This document shows, in pieces, positions 19,684 through 28,519 of a stretch of DNA of 64,000 nt. How positions within the stretch are numbered: position 1 is the stretch's first letter; every line of letters starts with the position of its first letter. Below the pieces are notes generated by a model. It was not told the DNA's origin, made no database searches, and saw only the letters and a program-made list of their open reading frames with translations. The DNA is taken from assembly GCF_900104535.1 (NCBI RefSeq), contig NZ_LT629710.1:2542001-2606000 (forward strand), read 5' to 3'. The translations under genes and the position numbers were made by a program. The DNA comes from Nakamurella panacisegetis. GTDB taxonomy: Bacteria; Actinomycetota; Actinomycetes; Mycobacteriales; Nakamurellaceae.

Positions 19684-19866
19684 ACGGGTCGGCTGGCGCG
19701 GGGACTCCCACCGACTCAGTCAGAACCCACGGGCAGCAGGGTGCTGCCGTCGCTCGCAGTGACGGACCTCAACTCTGGTTGCGGTCTGCAGCGTGTCGGT
19801 TGGTCGTCCGAGGGGCCGATCAACCTTCGGACTTCGGACGAACTGAGACTGGCCCGGACGATATGA
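19342..19866 (+). CDS. TadF/Rv3654c-like protein, copy 1, with altered C-terminus
   Basis: It starts at GTG 19342 (GEDRDAGVATVFVALVVGVLLVVAGLG helix, then ERAEAAADLGALAGAARV), overlapping the TadE gene. In copy 2 the gene stops after 113 aa. Here one extra G near 19670 shifts the frame past that stop, and translation continues for about 60 residues of foreign sequence (to 174 aa). The tail has no pilin character. The product is probably an altered or non-functional copy. Confidence 0.65.
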   Translation: MGEDRDAGVATVFVALVVGVLLVVAGLGVRLGGVVVARERAEAAADLGALAGAARVLWGQGVACARAGSVVSGNGGLMVSCVVQGFDVLVEARVGTWGGSASGRARAGPGGDGVTGRLARGLPPTQSEPTGSRVLPSLAVTDLNSGCGLQRVGWSSEGPINLRTSDELRLARTI

Positions 19867-19991
19867 CACAAATGCCGACCAAAGGAGCAACAGGGAGTCG
19901 ATCTTGTGGCTCAGGATGGGGGCAGCGCGCACCAACATGCCATCCGAGTCGACATCAGTGGCGCGTTCACCGTAAAGAGAAGAAGGAAACT

Positions 19992-20285
19992 ATGGCGCAC
20001 ACCGCCTTGCTGCATGTCACCGCTAAACCCGGCCGCGGGTCGGAAGTCATCTCGTACTACCAGGCAACGCTGTCCGCTACCCGATCCCGACCGGGGCTCA
20101 TCGGGCTCCGCGTCGTGCGCAATGTGGAGGACGTGAACAAGTTCCTGCTCATCGAGCAGTGGGATTCGAAGGCGGACCAAGCTGCCTACGCCGAATGGCG
20201 CTCCACCACCCCCGAGGTCATGGCCGCGTTCGGCGAGATGATCGACTCGTTCTCCCTCGATTGGTGGGATGAGGTCAACGCATAG
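19992..20285 (+). CDS. Antibiotic-biosynthesis-monooxygenase (ABM) domain protein
   Basis: A 97-aa single-domain protein: MAHTALLHVTAKPGRGSEVISYYQ, then GLIGLRVVRNVEDVNKFLLIEQWDSKADQAAYAEW, then a C-terminal helix. This is the dimeric alpha/beta ABM fold used by quinol monooxygenases and haem-degrading enzymes. ATG at 19992 is preceded by AGAAGGAA. It is the first gene of the foreign island, about 0.3 kb before an AraC-type regulator in the same direction, which might have controlled it. Substrate unknown. Confidence 0.8.
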   Translation: MAHTALLHVTAKPGRGSEVISYYQATLSATRSRPGLIGLRVVRNVEDVNKFLLIEQWDSKADQAAYAEWRSTTPEVMAAFGEMIDSFSLDWWDEVNA

Positions 20286-20585
20286 GACAACCGTCTAGAG
20301 CAACCTCGTCCCGTCGAAGGCACCGTTGCCAGGAGCCTCCGTCGACCGCCGAGAGCCGTTGGCTGGACAACCGAATTTGCTGAGACCGTGCCATCGTCGA
20401 GACGCCAACCGGTCACGGCCAACCCAAATTCGCAGGTCCCACTCCCAGAGGACACCTTTCATGACGTTCGAGAGGTTGCTCCCGCGGTGCGGGAGTGGCC
20501 CAATCGGGCCCGGCACCAGCGTTCTATGCTCCTTCCTCGTACACTCACGACAATTCTGGCCGAGTAATTGTGATAACGTCCGCGA
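20286..20585. other. 300-bp intergenic stretch without a recognisable gene
   Basis: It lies between the ABM gene and the start of the interrupted AraC gene. No frame shows coding character; it may contain the AraC promoter. Confidence 0.4.
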
Positions 20586-20673
20586 ATGGTGACAGTCGAT
20601 CTTGTGACCGGCGTGCTCGAGACGCTGAGCGCACGATGTGCGATCGCTGGGCACAGATCCGGATCTGGAGACT

Positions 20674-21916
20674 GGGCGGTTTCTAGCGAACGTTGCGAAT
20701 CATTGAGTTGCCAGTCGGCGGTCCCATCGTCGCATGAGCTGTGCTGGTGTGCGATCCGCCAGGCACAGGCGTGGTCGCGAGTTCATTTCCGCTGTTACCT
20801 GAGCGAGGTGGGCGGCGGTGATGAGCGAGAGGTCGGTGCCCTTCGGAAAGTACTGTCTCAAGAGGCCGTTGGTGTTTTCGTTGCTGCCTCGCTGCCAGGG
20901 TGAGTGTGGATCCGCGAAGTAGATTTTGATCTTGGTGGCCCGTTCGATCCGGTCGTGGTGAAACATCTCGTTGCCCTGGTCCCAGGTCAGTGTGCGACGC
21001 AGCGCTGGTGGCATGCCGGCGAACACAGCGATCAGTGCGTCACCGACGGATTGGGCCGAATGTCCGTCGGGCAGTGGGACCAGGACGGTGTGTCTGGTCT
21101 TGCGTTCGACCAGTGTTGCGATCGCAGACCGTTGTCCCGCACCGATGATGAGGTCACCTTCCCAGTGACCGACCTGACCGCGACGCTCGACCACGGCCGG
21201 CCGGCTTGAGATCGACTTCATCTTGGTCAACTGCTTCATCGCGCCTTCACGGGTTCGGCCCCTACCTCTGCGGTGGCGGTAGATACGGGCCGTACGCAGG
21301 TTGCTAGGGGTCGCGGCGCAGATCAGCCCGCGGTAGACGCCCGCGTAGATGGTCTCGGCGCAGACGTGCCAATCGGGTCGATTGCGGTAGCGGCGCCGCA
21401 GCCATCGACTGATCTGTCCCGGCGACCATCGGGTCTTGAGCTTGCCGGCGACCACTGCGCGAAGTTGGTCGTCCGCGGCGAATCGGTGCGGCTTGGGTCG
21501 CCGACGTCGCTCGTGGGCTTGGTTGTGGGCGAACCACGGCTGATATCTGCCGTCGGCCTTGCTGTTCCTGGCGATCTCCCGATAAACGGTCTGGAAGCTG
21601 CGACCGATGCGGGCAGCGATCGACTTCACCGGCTCTCCCCGGGCCAGCCCGTCGGCGATCTCGATCCGGTCGTCCTGATTGAGGTAGCGGTTGCTGATCG
21701 GCGTATCGACATAGCTCACGCTGCCAGCGTCGATGAACCACAGCGATCCGCAGCTCAAGGACACGCCGACCATCTCCGACGCCGCAGCCCCGGACAGGCC
21801 AGTTCGGATCAGCTCAAAATATCGTCGTTTGACCGCAGCCGGCATCTTGTTGGCAGCGAATCTAGGCATGTCGTACTCCGCTCGTCAGGATTCACGACGT
21901 TCGCTAGAAACCGCCC
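20674..21916 (-). mobile_element. IS30-family insertion sequence
   Basis: Bounded by imperfect terminal inverted repeats of 28 nt: 20674-20701 and 21889-21916 (both begin GGGCGGTTTCTAGCGAACGT). A TGG at 20673-20675 is repeated at 21917-21919. Taken as a 3-bp target duplication it makes the element 20676-21916 and restores the AraC frame exactly. One transposase gene fills the element. Confidence 0.9.
20700..21869 (-). CDS. IS30-family transposase
   Basis: A 389-aa DDE transposase. An N-terminal helix-turn-helix region includes GEPVKSIAARIGRSFQTVYREIARN. The catalytic residues are visible: Asp in GHWEGDLIIG, Asp in LTWDQGNEM, and Glu in RGSNENTNGLLRQYFPKGTDLS, the IS30 signature. The full length and intact frame suggest the element was active recently. 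Confidence 0.95.
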   Translation of the reverse strand: MPRFAANKMPAAVKRRYFELIRTGLSGAAASEMVGVSLSCGSLWFIDAGSVSYVDTPISNRYLNQDDRIEIADGLARGEPVKSIAARIGRSFQTVYREIARNSKADGRYQPWFAHNQAHERRRRPKPHRFAADDQLRAVVAGKLKTRWSPGQISRWLRRRYRNRPDWHVCAETIYAGVYRGLICAATPSNLRTARIYRHRRGRGRTREGAMKQLTKMKSISSRPAVVERRGQVGHWEGDLIIGAGQRSAIATLVERKTRHTVLVPLPDGHSAQSVGDALIAVFAGMPPALRRTLTWDQGNEMFHHDRIERATKIKIYFADPHSPWQRGSNENTNGLLRQYFPKGTDLSLITAAHLAQVTAEMNSRPRLCLADRTPAQLMRRWDRRLATQ

Positions 21917-22768
21917 TGGCTCATCCGCTCTCCCCCGCCAGGCAGGGTAAAAATCCTGGCGGTTTCGCGAGGTGCGTTGTGGTTCCGGATCGTCGGCGAA
22001 CTCGAGGCGTTTCTCGTATCGGCCGGCGAGGCGGTGATCTTGGATGGCCTCTCCGAGTTCGAATTCGGCACGCGGCCAGACATGGCGCCCACCCGAGCAT
22101 CCCCGGGCGACCCGGTCTCACCCCTATCGGTAGACGATCGCAACGTGTGCGTGACGGCCCACATCGAAGTTTCTGGCGGCACCGATGCTTTCCTTCAGGG
22201 TGCTGTCCCGGCAATGACGCACGTCCGTGCGGACTCAACTGCTGGTCGCGCGATCGCTTGGCTGCTCGGAGAACTCGACGCCGAGATGAACCACGATCTG
22301 CCCGCGTCTCGCCGGGCGACCCAACAGATCGTCGAGCTCCTGTTCGTGCACGTGATCAGAGTGTGGATGACCGACGGTATGACGCTTCCCGCAGGGTGGA
22401 TCCGCCTGCTCCGAGAACCCTTCCTGCTGCCGGCAGCGCGCCTCATCCACTCTCAGCCGAGGTTTCCCGTGACGGTCAGCGAATTGGCCCGCTCTTGCGG
22501 ACTCTCACGCACCGTGTTCATCGAACGGTTCCGCGCAAGCGCAGGAGTGCCGCCCGCTGCGTACGTCTTCAACTGGAAGATGAGGCTAGCCACGACTCTG
22601 CTGGAGACGACGGACACGCCGATCGACCAAATAGCCCACCAATTGGGCTACTCCTCACCAAGTTCGTTCAACGTCGCTTTCAAACGCTGGGTCGGGTCGA
22701 CGCCAGGAAAAAAGCGAAAGCTCGCATCTCGACGGTCAGCTACCGACGTTCAAGTCGCGGCACCCTGA

Positions 22769-23012
22769 AACCCGCAACCGTCTCGCGCCCTTGATGCGGC
22801 GCTCACTGGAATTCCCTGGTCTCGCTCAGCGAGATTAACTACGTGGTGACCGGTCGGGCGTAGCGGTTCCGGGAGTGGTGGTGCGGCTGTGCTCCCGGGT
22901 GCGGGTCATCCGGGCATCGACCATGATCACCATTCAACCGCCTCACATCGGCGACAAAGCGATGTTCAACGCCCGCATTGGCGTCAACAGCTGGTGGATA
23001 GCCAAAGCGCAG
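22769..23012. other. Short intergenic region, nothing recognised
   Basis: Between the 3' end of the AraC gene and the convergent DUF1203 gene. No clear coding, RNA or terminator signal. Confidence 0.3.
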
Positions 23013-23546
23013 TCAGCGCTCGACGGTCGCGTACTCCCGGGACTTGCTTGCGTCGTCTTCAGGGTGTGCCGCCGTGACCGCGTAGAGGAAGCACTGCGGC
23101 GCCAGCGTGCGGACATGCACCGTCTCGACGTCCGGTTCGCCGAGCAGTCGCTCGAGGATTGGTTCCAGGTCGGCTTCGTTGGAAACGACGGTGTTGTGGT
23201 CGTAGTTCATCGTGTCATCAGCTCGGTAGGTGCGCAGGACTCGCGGGCCGGTAGCCAGTTGTTGGGGCAACTTTGTGACCGAGGTGGGGCCATCGCAGGG
23301 TGACGCGTGGATGTAGATCGGCCCGACCTCGGTCCACACCGACGGGTGGTCGAAGGGTGCGAAGGAGACCAACGCGATCTGCTCGCCCTGAACGGCGTAG
23401 CGCAAGCAGCAACGAAGCGGTTCCCCCTCGCCGGATGCGGCGAAGGGCAAGAGGAGATTGCCGTGGCCGTCCGCATTGGCGCTGAAGATGTCGTCGAGAC
23501 GACGCGGTTCGATGGCATGCACGCGCAGAGAGGTCGTGGGGTTCAT
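23013..23546 (-). CDS. DUF1203-family protein
   Basis: A 177-aa protein with the DUF1203 hallmarks: CCLRYAVQGEQIALVSFAPFDHPSVWTEVGPIYIHASPC in the middle and TVHVRTLAPQCFLYAV near the C-terminus, both with conserved Cys. ATG at 23546. The family is widespread in bacteria and has no assigned function. It is convergent with the AraC gene and sits inside the island. Confidence 0.8.
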   Translation of the reverse strand: MNPTTSLRVHAIEPRRLDDIFSANADGHGNLLLPFAASGEGEPLRCCLRYAVQGEQIALVSFAPFDHPSVWTEVGPIYIHASPCDGPTSVTKLPQQLATGPRVLRTYRADDTMNYDHNTVVSNEADLEPILERLLGEPDVETVHVRTLAPQCFLYAVTAAHPEDDASKSREYATVER

Positions 23547-24056
23547 GCCACCTATCGTGGTCGGCCCGCTCTATCCATGCTGGCGGGTTTCGGACGCCGC
23601 ATGCCCCGCATGTAGATGGAATGATGGTGATGAGATCTGACCACGGCCGACGCAACCTTGCCAAATCCTTTCGGCCCACCCGGGACCTTGTCATGTGAGT
23701 CCTCGGCGAGGTGGAAGACGTTGGGGGAGTGGTCTGGGTGCCGAGATTGTCGTGGGTCTCGCGGACCCCCTCGACGGCCCCGGCGAGAGCGTGACCGGCA
23801 CGTCCGGATGGATGGCCTTCGAAGGTTGCGTCATCCCCAGATTCGGTATCACGGCAGCAGCAGCCAACTTGCTGACGTGGCTGTTATGCGTCCAGCAATA
23901 CCTACCCGCGGCCTGACGAGAGGTCGCCCGCCTGCGGCTCAGTTGGCCGCCTCAGCCGGGGGCGCTATGACCTGCTGATCGCGGCGCAGTATCTCCCTGA
24001 TCCAGATCGGCTTCATGACCGGACGGTTACAGGCAACCGCGATCCCTCTGCGGGTC
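23547..24056. other. 0.5-kb stretch without a convincing gene
   Basis: One 73-codon frame (23695-23916, +) has a hydrophobic end (ITAAAANLLTWLLC) and might be a gene remnant, but it has no ribosome site and no family I can name. Probably degraded sequence. Confidence 0.3.
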
Positions 24057-25049
24057 CTATTGTCGGTATCCCTGGAGGCCGGCGGGGGTGACGATCAAGT
24101 GGACGTGGCCGACGACGGCTCCGGCCCAGCTGGGCCAGGCCGTGGTGGGGGCGATGGGGCGTCCGGCGGTGGTGCAGGTGTGCATGGAGTCGCCGGTGAC
24201 GTAGTAGTTTCTGATTGTGCCGTTGATTTCCGTGTCGGCGCGGGCGATCGCGGTGGTGATCTGGGCGGTACAGATGACTTGCAGGGTGGTGGGGGCGGCG
24301 GCCGTCTGACCGGTGACCGGATTGACAGTGATCTGTCCCTTGGGGCTGTTGACGACCAGGGTCTGGTCACCAGCGACCTTTATGGTGCTGGCCCAAGACT
24401 CGTAGCTCGACCCGCTGGGGTCGGAGAGGGCGACGCTCCAGGTTGTTTTGCCCGTGCGGGGGTCGAACCCTTCCAGGGACACTGACGCCGCGGTCAGGAT
24501 GTCCGTCATCTTCGTGCGGTTCAAGGTGACGGTGCTGGTCGCGCTCCACCGGCAGCGGACCGTTGACAGTGCGCTGTCCTCAGTGATGGCTTGGTCGGGG
24601 ATGCACGCGTTGTCGATGCCCCCGGCCTGCCGCCAGAGGCGCGCTCCGGTCGTCAGGTTGAACCCGACCATTTCGGCGCCCTGCCCGAGATGAACGACGG
24701 TGCGACTCGCAGCGTCGGCGGAGGCTTGCCCGACGCTGCCGACGGCGAGGTGCGCAGGGGGAAAGGTCTGAAACCTCCAGCCGTAGTCGGTGCCGTAACC
24801 TGGCCCGAAGAGGTCGGAGAGCGGCTCTTTCCACAGCAGGCCGTTACCTACTTGGCGCGCGATCTGCTCGGGCGTGGACGGGTTCTGGATCGAGATCAGA
24901 CCGTTGTCGCCGATGGGTCGCGAATTGATGGCCGATCGGGCGGGATCAATGCTAATAGTCCCGGTGTGAATGTTCATCCTTAGTCCAGCGCTGCCAGCCG
25001 AGGAGGAATCGGCAGTGAAACACACTTGGCCGGCGCATTCCTGCAGGCG
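24057..25049 (-). pseudogene. Beta-propeller (PQQ-like repeat) protein, 5'-truncated
   Basis: About 330 residues with repeated propeller blades: AEMVGFNLTTGARLWRQAGG, LEGFDPRTGKTTWSVAL, LVVNSPKGQITVNPVTGQT. Blades of this type occur in BamB-like secreted or lipid-anchored proteins. The C-terminal end looks natural (GLQGYRQ stop), but there is no signal peptide or start. The frame runs backward straight into the tail of a phage prohead protease near 25050. It is therefore a fragment joined to phage DNA by a rearrangement. Confidence 0.7.
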
Positions 25050-25474
25050 ATCCACAACGCTGATCTCCAGGAGCTCGTCGTCCTTGAGGATCGGCGTGTC
25101 GTCGTCGGTGTTGTACGTGTGGTTGATAAACTCGACGGACACGGTGTTGAGAGTGCCCTTGACGATCTGCTGGAAACCAGGTCGGCCATCGGCTTGATGT
25201 CCGTGTCGAAGTTGAGGACCGCGGTGGTCTGACTGCCGTCATCGGAGATCTTGAGGTCACTGGCGCGGCCGAGGACGTTCTCCGGCTCATCAGGGTTGTG
25301 ACCCCACAGGAGCCGTGGGCTCTTCAGGAAGTTCTTGAAGTTCCAGCTCTCCTGCTCAACGACCTCCCCGTACCGATCGACCTGGTTCGTGCTGATCACG
25401 AACGTGACGCTCTTGGCGTCTTCGTTTACGGAGTAGGCCTTGGAGTTGACGAGCTTGCGCCGGAGCTTCTTCAT
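25050..25474 (-). pseudogene. HK97-type prohead protease, frameshifted and truncated
   Basis: It begins MKKLRRKLVNSKAYSVNEDAKSVTFVIS and continues through SWNFKNFLKSPRLLWGHN, in which the His lies in the family position, and LKISDDGSQTTAVLNF. Near 25176 one base is missing: reading GT-TTC restores FQQIVKGTLNTVSVEFIN and then LLEISVV, the usual end motif of prohead proteases. The residues that normally follow (VPANPNA) are gone. Instead the frame enters the beta-propeller fragment. The phage capsid protease is thus dead twice over. Confidence 0.8.
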
Positions 25475-25484
25475 CGGGTTGGTC

Positions 25485-25833
25485 CTAGCCGATACCCGAG
25501 ATCTTCGCGCTGTGGACGATGCTTGGGGTGGTGCCGGAGACGGTCTCCACGATGCGGAGCTTGCTGGCGACGTTCGATACCACCAGGCGCTGGCTGCCGG
25601 CTGCTGTGGCAGCAGTGAAAGCTGCGCTGGGTACGTCGTTCCAGACGGTGCCGTCGACGCTGTCTTGGAACTTGACGGTCAGGCTTGGTGAGGTACCTGA
25701 AAACTGATTCGACGTTCAGCACGGCGACGAAGCCGCCGAAGTTGCCGGTATTGACTGAGGAGCTAGTTGCTGTAGCCGTTATGGCCGTACCTGGTGCGAC
25801 GATTGTTGTGTTGGGGGTTCCTGGTTTGAGCAT
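25485..25833 (-). pseudogene. Small phage structural-type protein, frameshifted
   Basis: The N-terminal frame gives MLKPGTPNTTIVAPGTAITATATSS and GGFVAVLNV. About 25712 the coding character moves to the next frame, which gives NQFSGTSPSLTVKFQDSVDG, TVWNDVPSAAFTAATAAGSQ and then RLVVSNVASKLRIVETVSG to a TAG at 25485-25487. Joining them yields one protein of about 115 aa with the small-residue-rich beta composition of phage tail or capsid-decoration proteins. An indel of 1-2 bases has broken it. Confidence 0.65.
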
Positions 25834-26065
25834 GATGGTCCTTGTTTAAATCTTCTGAATCCTACTGTAGAGCATCTTTGACGTGCAGGCAATAGTCCAA
25901 CCGAGCTAAGCGTTCTTTTTAAAAAGACCATTTCGTGGTCATAAGAAAGATTACGACACCGAAAGAGTGAAACTTCGAATACCCGCCGTCTGACAGAAAC
26001 AATTGAAGGCCCTGCGGCGATATACCTAGTGACACATTCGAACCTAGAGAAAGGAGAGCCGCATC
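25834..26065. other. AT-richer phage intergenic segment
   Basis: Lower GC than the chromosome. It contains a minus-strand terminator (25916-25940) and the region just upstream of a plus-strand microprotein gene. No other gene seen. Confidence 0.4.
25916..25940 (-). terminator. Rho-independent terminator (minus strand)
   Basis: Read on the minus strand: stem GACCA, loop CGAAA, stem TGGTC, then five T. It lies downstream of the MuF-like gene. Confidence 0.65.
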
Positions 26066-26155
26066 ATGGATACATGGACCAAGATCTACTACGCAATCGC
26101 TATCGCCTACTACGTAATCTACATTCTGAACACCGTACTTCAGTTTATCGGATGA
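26066..26155 (+). CDS. 29-aa single-helix membrane microprotein
   Basis: ATG at 26066 is preceded by AAAGGAGAG at a good distance, the best ribosome site in the phage region. The product starts MDTWTKIYYAIAIAYYVIYI and continues LNTVLQFIG: almost entirely one aromatic-rich transmembrane helix. It lies on the strand opposite to the phage structural genes, within the gap behind the MuF gene. No family can be named. It could be a holin-like, superinfection or toxin peptide, but that is inference only. Confidence 0.55.
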   Translation: MDTWTKIYYAIAIAYYVIYILNTVLQFIG

Positions 26156-26219
26156 GGGTGACGGGGTGAGAGCTACTGTCCTGGGGGAGGTTGGGGACGC
26201 CCAGCCTCCGACGGGACAT

Positions 26220-27251
26220 TTACGCTCGAACAGGAAGTAGAACGCATCGGCAGTTGACGTGGAGTGGACAGCTCGGCACGTCGTCATAGTTCATGGCCAT
26301 GGCCTGACCACCTGCCTCTAGCGTGTCGCCCTTGTCGAAGAAGTTGTCGTCTAGACCGACGATCGTGTGATCTAGGTCGTCGCAGAACGGGCAGACGTGT
26401 TCATCCTCCGCGGTAAACCACTCCTTGCCCTCAACGACTCCGCTCTGCTTCCAAGCCTGGATGTCACCGTAGCCCTGTGACCTGCTGACTTCGGTCCTGG
26501 CGATGCGGTCAGCGCGCATGGTGCTGGCGCTGCCCATGACGTTCTCGACCATTCCGCGCAGCTCGTAGGAGCTCTTACCGTCGACGACACTCTGGCTCAG
26601 GGCAGCCCGGAGCTGCTTCTCGGTTTCGTAGGTGACGTCCTTGGCAATCTTGATGCTGCGGTTCTGGAAGTACTCGACGATGGCTGGCGTGAACGGGTCG
26701 AACTGGCTCGCCTCGAGGCCGACGCCCTGGATCGCGTCCTGGCCGGCCTGGAGCAGTGTGGCGTGCACAACTGGCTGGATGGCCGTCTTGAAGCTCCCGG
26801 CGGCCTCAGCCCAGTCGAGGAGGTCCTGGAGCCAGTCCTTGCGGGTGTAGTTCTTCGTACCGATGCGTGTCGTGTCCAGGTGAGCGAGGATCTCGGCCTT
26901 CTGCTGGTTGAACTGGGCTGCCATCACGCTGACCATCTGAGCCTCGAACTGAGCGGCCGCTTGGTCGTACCTGGCCTTCTTATCGTTGCCCTGAGCTATG
27001 CGAGCGGCGGCCTGTTCCTTAGGCGTCAGCTCCTTCGTTGTGACCTGATTGGCTGCCTTCTCTTCTTCATGGCGGTAGTTGCCGTCCTCGTCGATCCAGA
27101 GGTCAGGGCTGTCGTGCCGGCCGCCGCATGGGATGGGCTGTCGATCCTCTTGCTTCGTGACCTCACCGGACGCATTGCAGCGGTAGCATTCGTAGCCGGT
27201 CTCGTCGTGCTCACCTTTTCCGGCGCAGCATCTACAGGTCGTCAGGTCGTT
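26220..27251 (-). CDS. MuF-like phage head protein, reached by -1 frameshift from portal
   Basis: The open frame starts inside the portal stop region and has no ATG/GTG/TTG before the internal ATG at 26936. Its first residues form a zinc-ribbon-like segment, CRCCAGKG...ECYRC. A Lys/Gln-rich helix and the MuF head-morphogenesis domain follow (MRADRIARTEVSRSQGYGDIQAW, EWFTAEDEHVCPFCDDLD, MAMNYDDVPSCPLHVNCRC). The portal gene ends in a run of seven A (27250-27256); a -1 slip there leads exactly into this frame. It is read either as a programmed portal-MuF fusion or as a fusion gene broken by an A-tract indel. Confidence 0.75.
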   Translation of the reverse strand, partial: NDLTTCRCCAGKGEHDETGYECYRCNASGEVTKQEDRQPIPCGGRHDSPDLWIDEDGNYRHEEEKAANQVTTKELTPKEQAAARIAQGNDKKARYDQAAAQFEAQMVSVMAAQFNQQKAEILAHLDTTRIGTKNYTRKDWLQDLLDWAEAAGSFKTAIQPVVHATLLQAGQDAIQGVGLEASQFDPFTPAIVEYFQNRSIKIAKDVTYETEKQLRAALSQSVVDGKSSYELRGMVENVMGSASTMRADRIARTEVSRSQGYGDIQAWKQSGVVEGKEWFTAEDEHVCPFCDDLDHTIVGLDDNFFDKGDTLEAGGQAMAMNYDDVPSCPLHVNCRCVLLPVRA

Positions 27252-28493
27252 TTTTTAACCCCGACATGGGACTTCTTCGGTGTGTCAGAGGCTGGAGGAG
27301 CGCTTACAGGAGGCGATGCCAGCGGTGGCCGGGCTGTCCCATCGGCAATCGACGCCAGAGGAGCGTTCGTGTTCGACATGTACAGCGTCTCGCCAAGGCC
27401 GTCGGGGAGCGCCCCCATCCCGTACTTGGCACGGCCCTCGTTGATGGTCATGATCTTGCCGACGCTTTCGGTGACGGTCTTGAGCTTGGCGTCCTGGTCC
27501 TCGGGGACGGGGTTCACGAAGTCGAGCTCAAGGGTGGGGTCGTAGACCTTGACCAGGGTGACGTTGAGCTGGCGGACGAACTGGCGGATGCGTGGGACCA
27601 CATTGGTGATGCCGTTCATGTAGATGCCAGCGTCCAGGTTGGCTCGGTTCACGTTCTCTACCTGGCCAAGCATGCCGGGGGACAGGCGCCACATCGACAA
27701 GATCTCCTTCATGGAGAACTCGCGGCTGGCCAGGAAGTCGAGGTCAGTCGGGCTGAGCATGTACGGCTTGGCGTCACCGCCCTCGATCAGCAGCGGCTTG
27801 TGGGCGTTCTCGGTGCCGGTGTGCTCGTCCACGAACTGCTGCTTCCAGCGGTTGTAAGCATCATCAGATAGGGGGTCGTTGGTGCTGAAGATCAAGCTTG
27901 GTCGGGCACCGTTGTCGAACACGCCGCGGTTCCACTGCTTCATCTGCTCATCGGTGTCGATGGCCAGGGCGCCGGCCTTGACGATCGACCGGCCGAAGAA
28001 CGGGTTGGCTGGATCGGGGTTGAGATCACGGATGAAGGCAGGCAGCGGGTACTCGTGACCGGAGTATTTGACCGTGCTGCCGGTGTAGGTCGTGCCCAAC
28101 TTGAACTGGACCAGATGAGCCGGGAAGATCTCGAGGGCGAGGGGGAGCTTGCCCTTGGCTGGCACGAAGTCAGCCGCACCCCGATCGAGCATGTGGATGT
28201 AGCTCTCGCCGACGAAGTTCATGTACGTGAAGTGCAGGTGGCGCATCTGCTCGCCTGTGTGGACGTTGTTCGGGTTGTCCAGCAGGTCGAGGATCTCGTG
28301 CTCCTTGACCTCTTCGCGGTCGCCGTCCTTCTTGATCTTGTAGAGCTTGAGCTCAACGGCGGCTGTGGGGTCGACGATGGCGCTGTTGGCGGCGAAGCAC
28401 CAGCCAAGGTTCGCGGCCAGCTGGTCTTGCTTGGTCGAGTAGCTGTTGAGTCGGCCTGAACCACCGAGGCCCGCGAAGCCATCGTCCAGCGGG
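27242..28493 (-). pseudogene. Phage portal protein, 5' end removed by IS3
   Basis: About 416 residues of a HK97/SPP1-type portal: STKQDQLAANLGWCFAANSAIVDP, LDLLDNPNN, NPFFGRSIVKAGALAIDTDEQMKQWN, NGARPSLIFSTND, LASREFSMKEILSMWRLSPGMLG, LDFVNPVPEDQDAK. The body is intact, but the first codons come from the terminal repeat of an IS3 element (start MSGHAGVV is IS sequence). The frame ends KKTT-stop, in a seven-A tract that connects it to the MuF-like frame. Portals form the dodecameric DNA entry ring of the phage head. Confidence 0.88.
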
Positions 28494-28519
28494 TGAACCA
28501 CCCCGGCATGTCCGGACAC

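Larger units (their letters stand above)
20586..22768 (+). pseudogene. AraC-family regulator interrupted by an IS30 element
   Basis: The 5' part (20586-20675) encodes MVTVDLVTGVLETLSARCAIAG..., the first ~30 residues of an AraC cupin-type sensor domain. The 3' part (from 21917) encodes WLIRSPPPGRVKILAVSRGALWFRIVGELEAFLVSAGEAVIL, the continuing cupin, followed by two C-terminal helix-turn-helix motifs (VSELARSCGLSRTVFIERFR and IDQIAHQLGYSSPSSFNVAFKRW). Removing the IS together with one copy of TGG restores a single frame of roughly 310 residues. The 263-aa open frame from 21977 would lack the first part of the sensor domain. Confidence 0.85.

Noticed and set aside
25919-26287. 122-codon minus frame covering the microprotein
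   Set aside because: It overlaps the terminator and the well-supported plus-strand microprotein and has no family.
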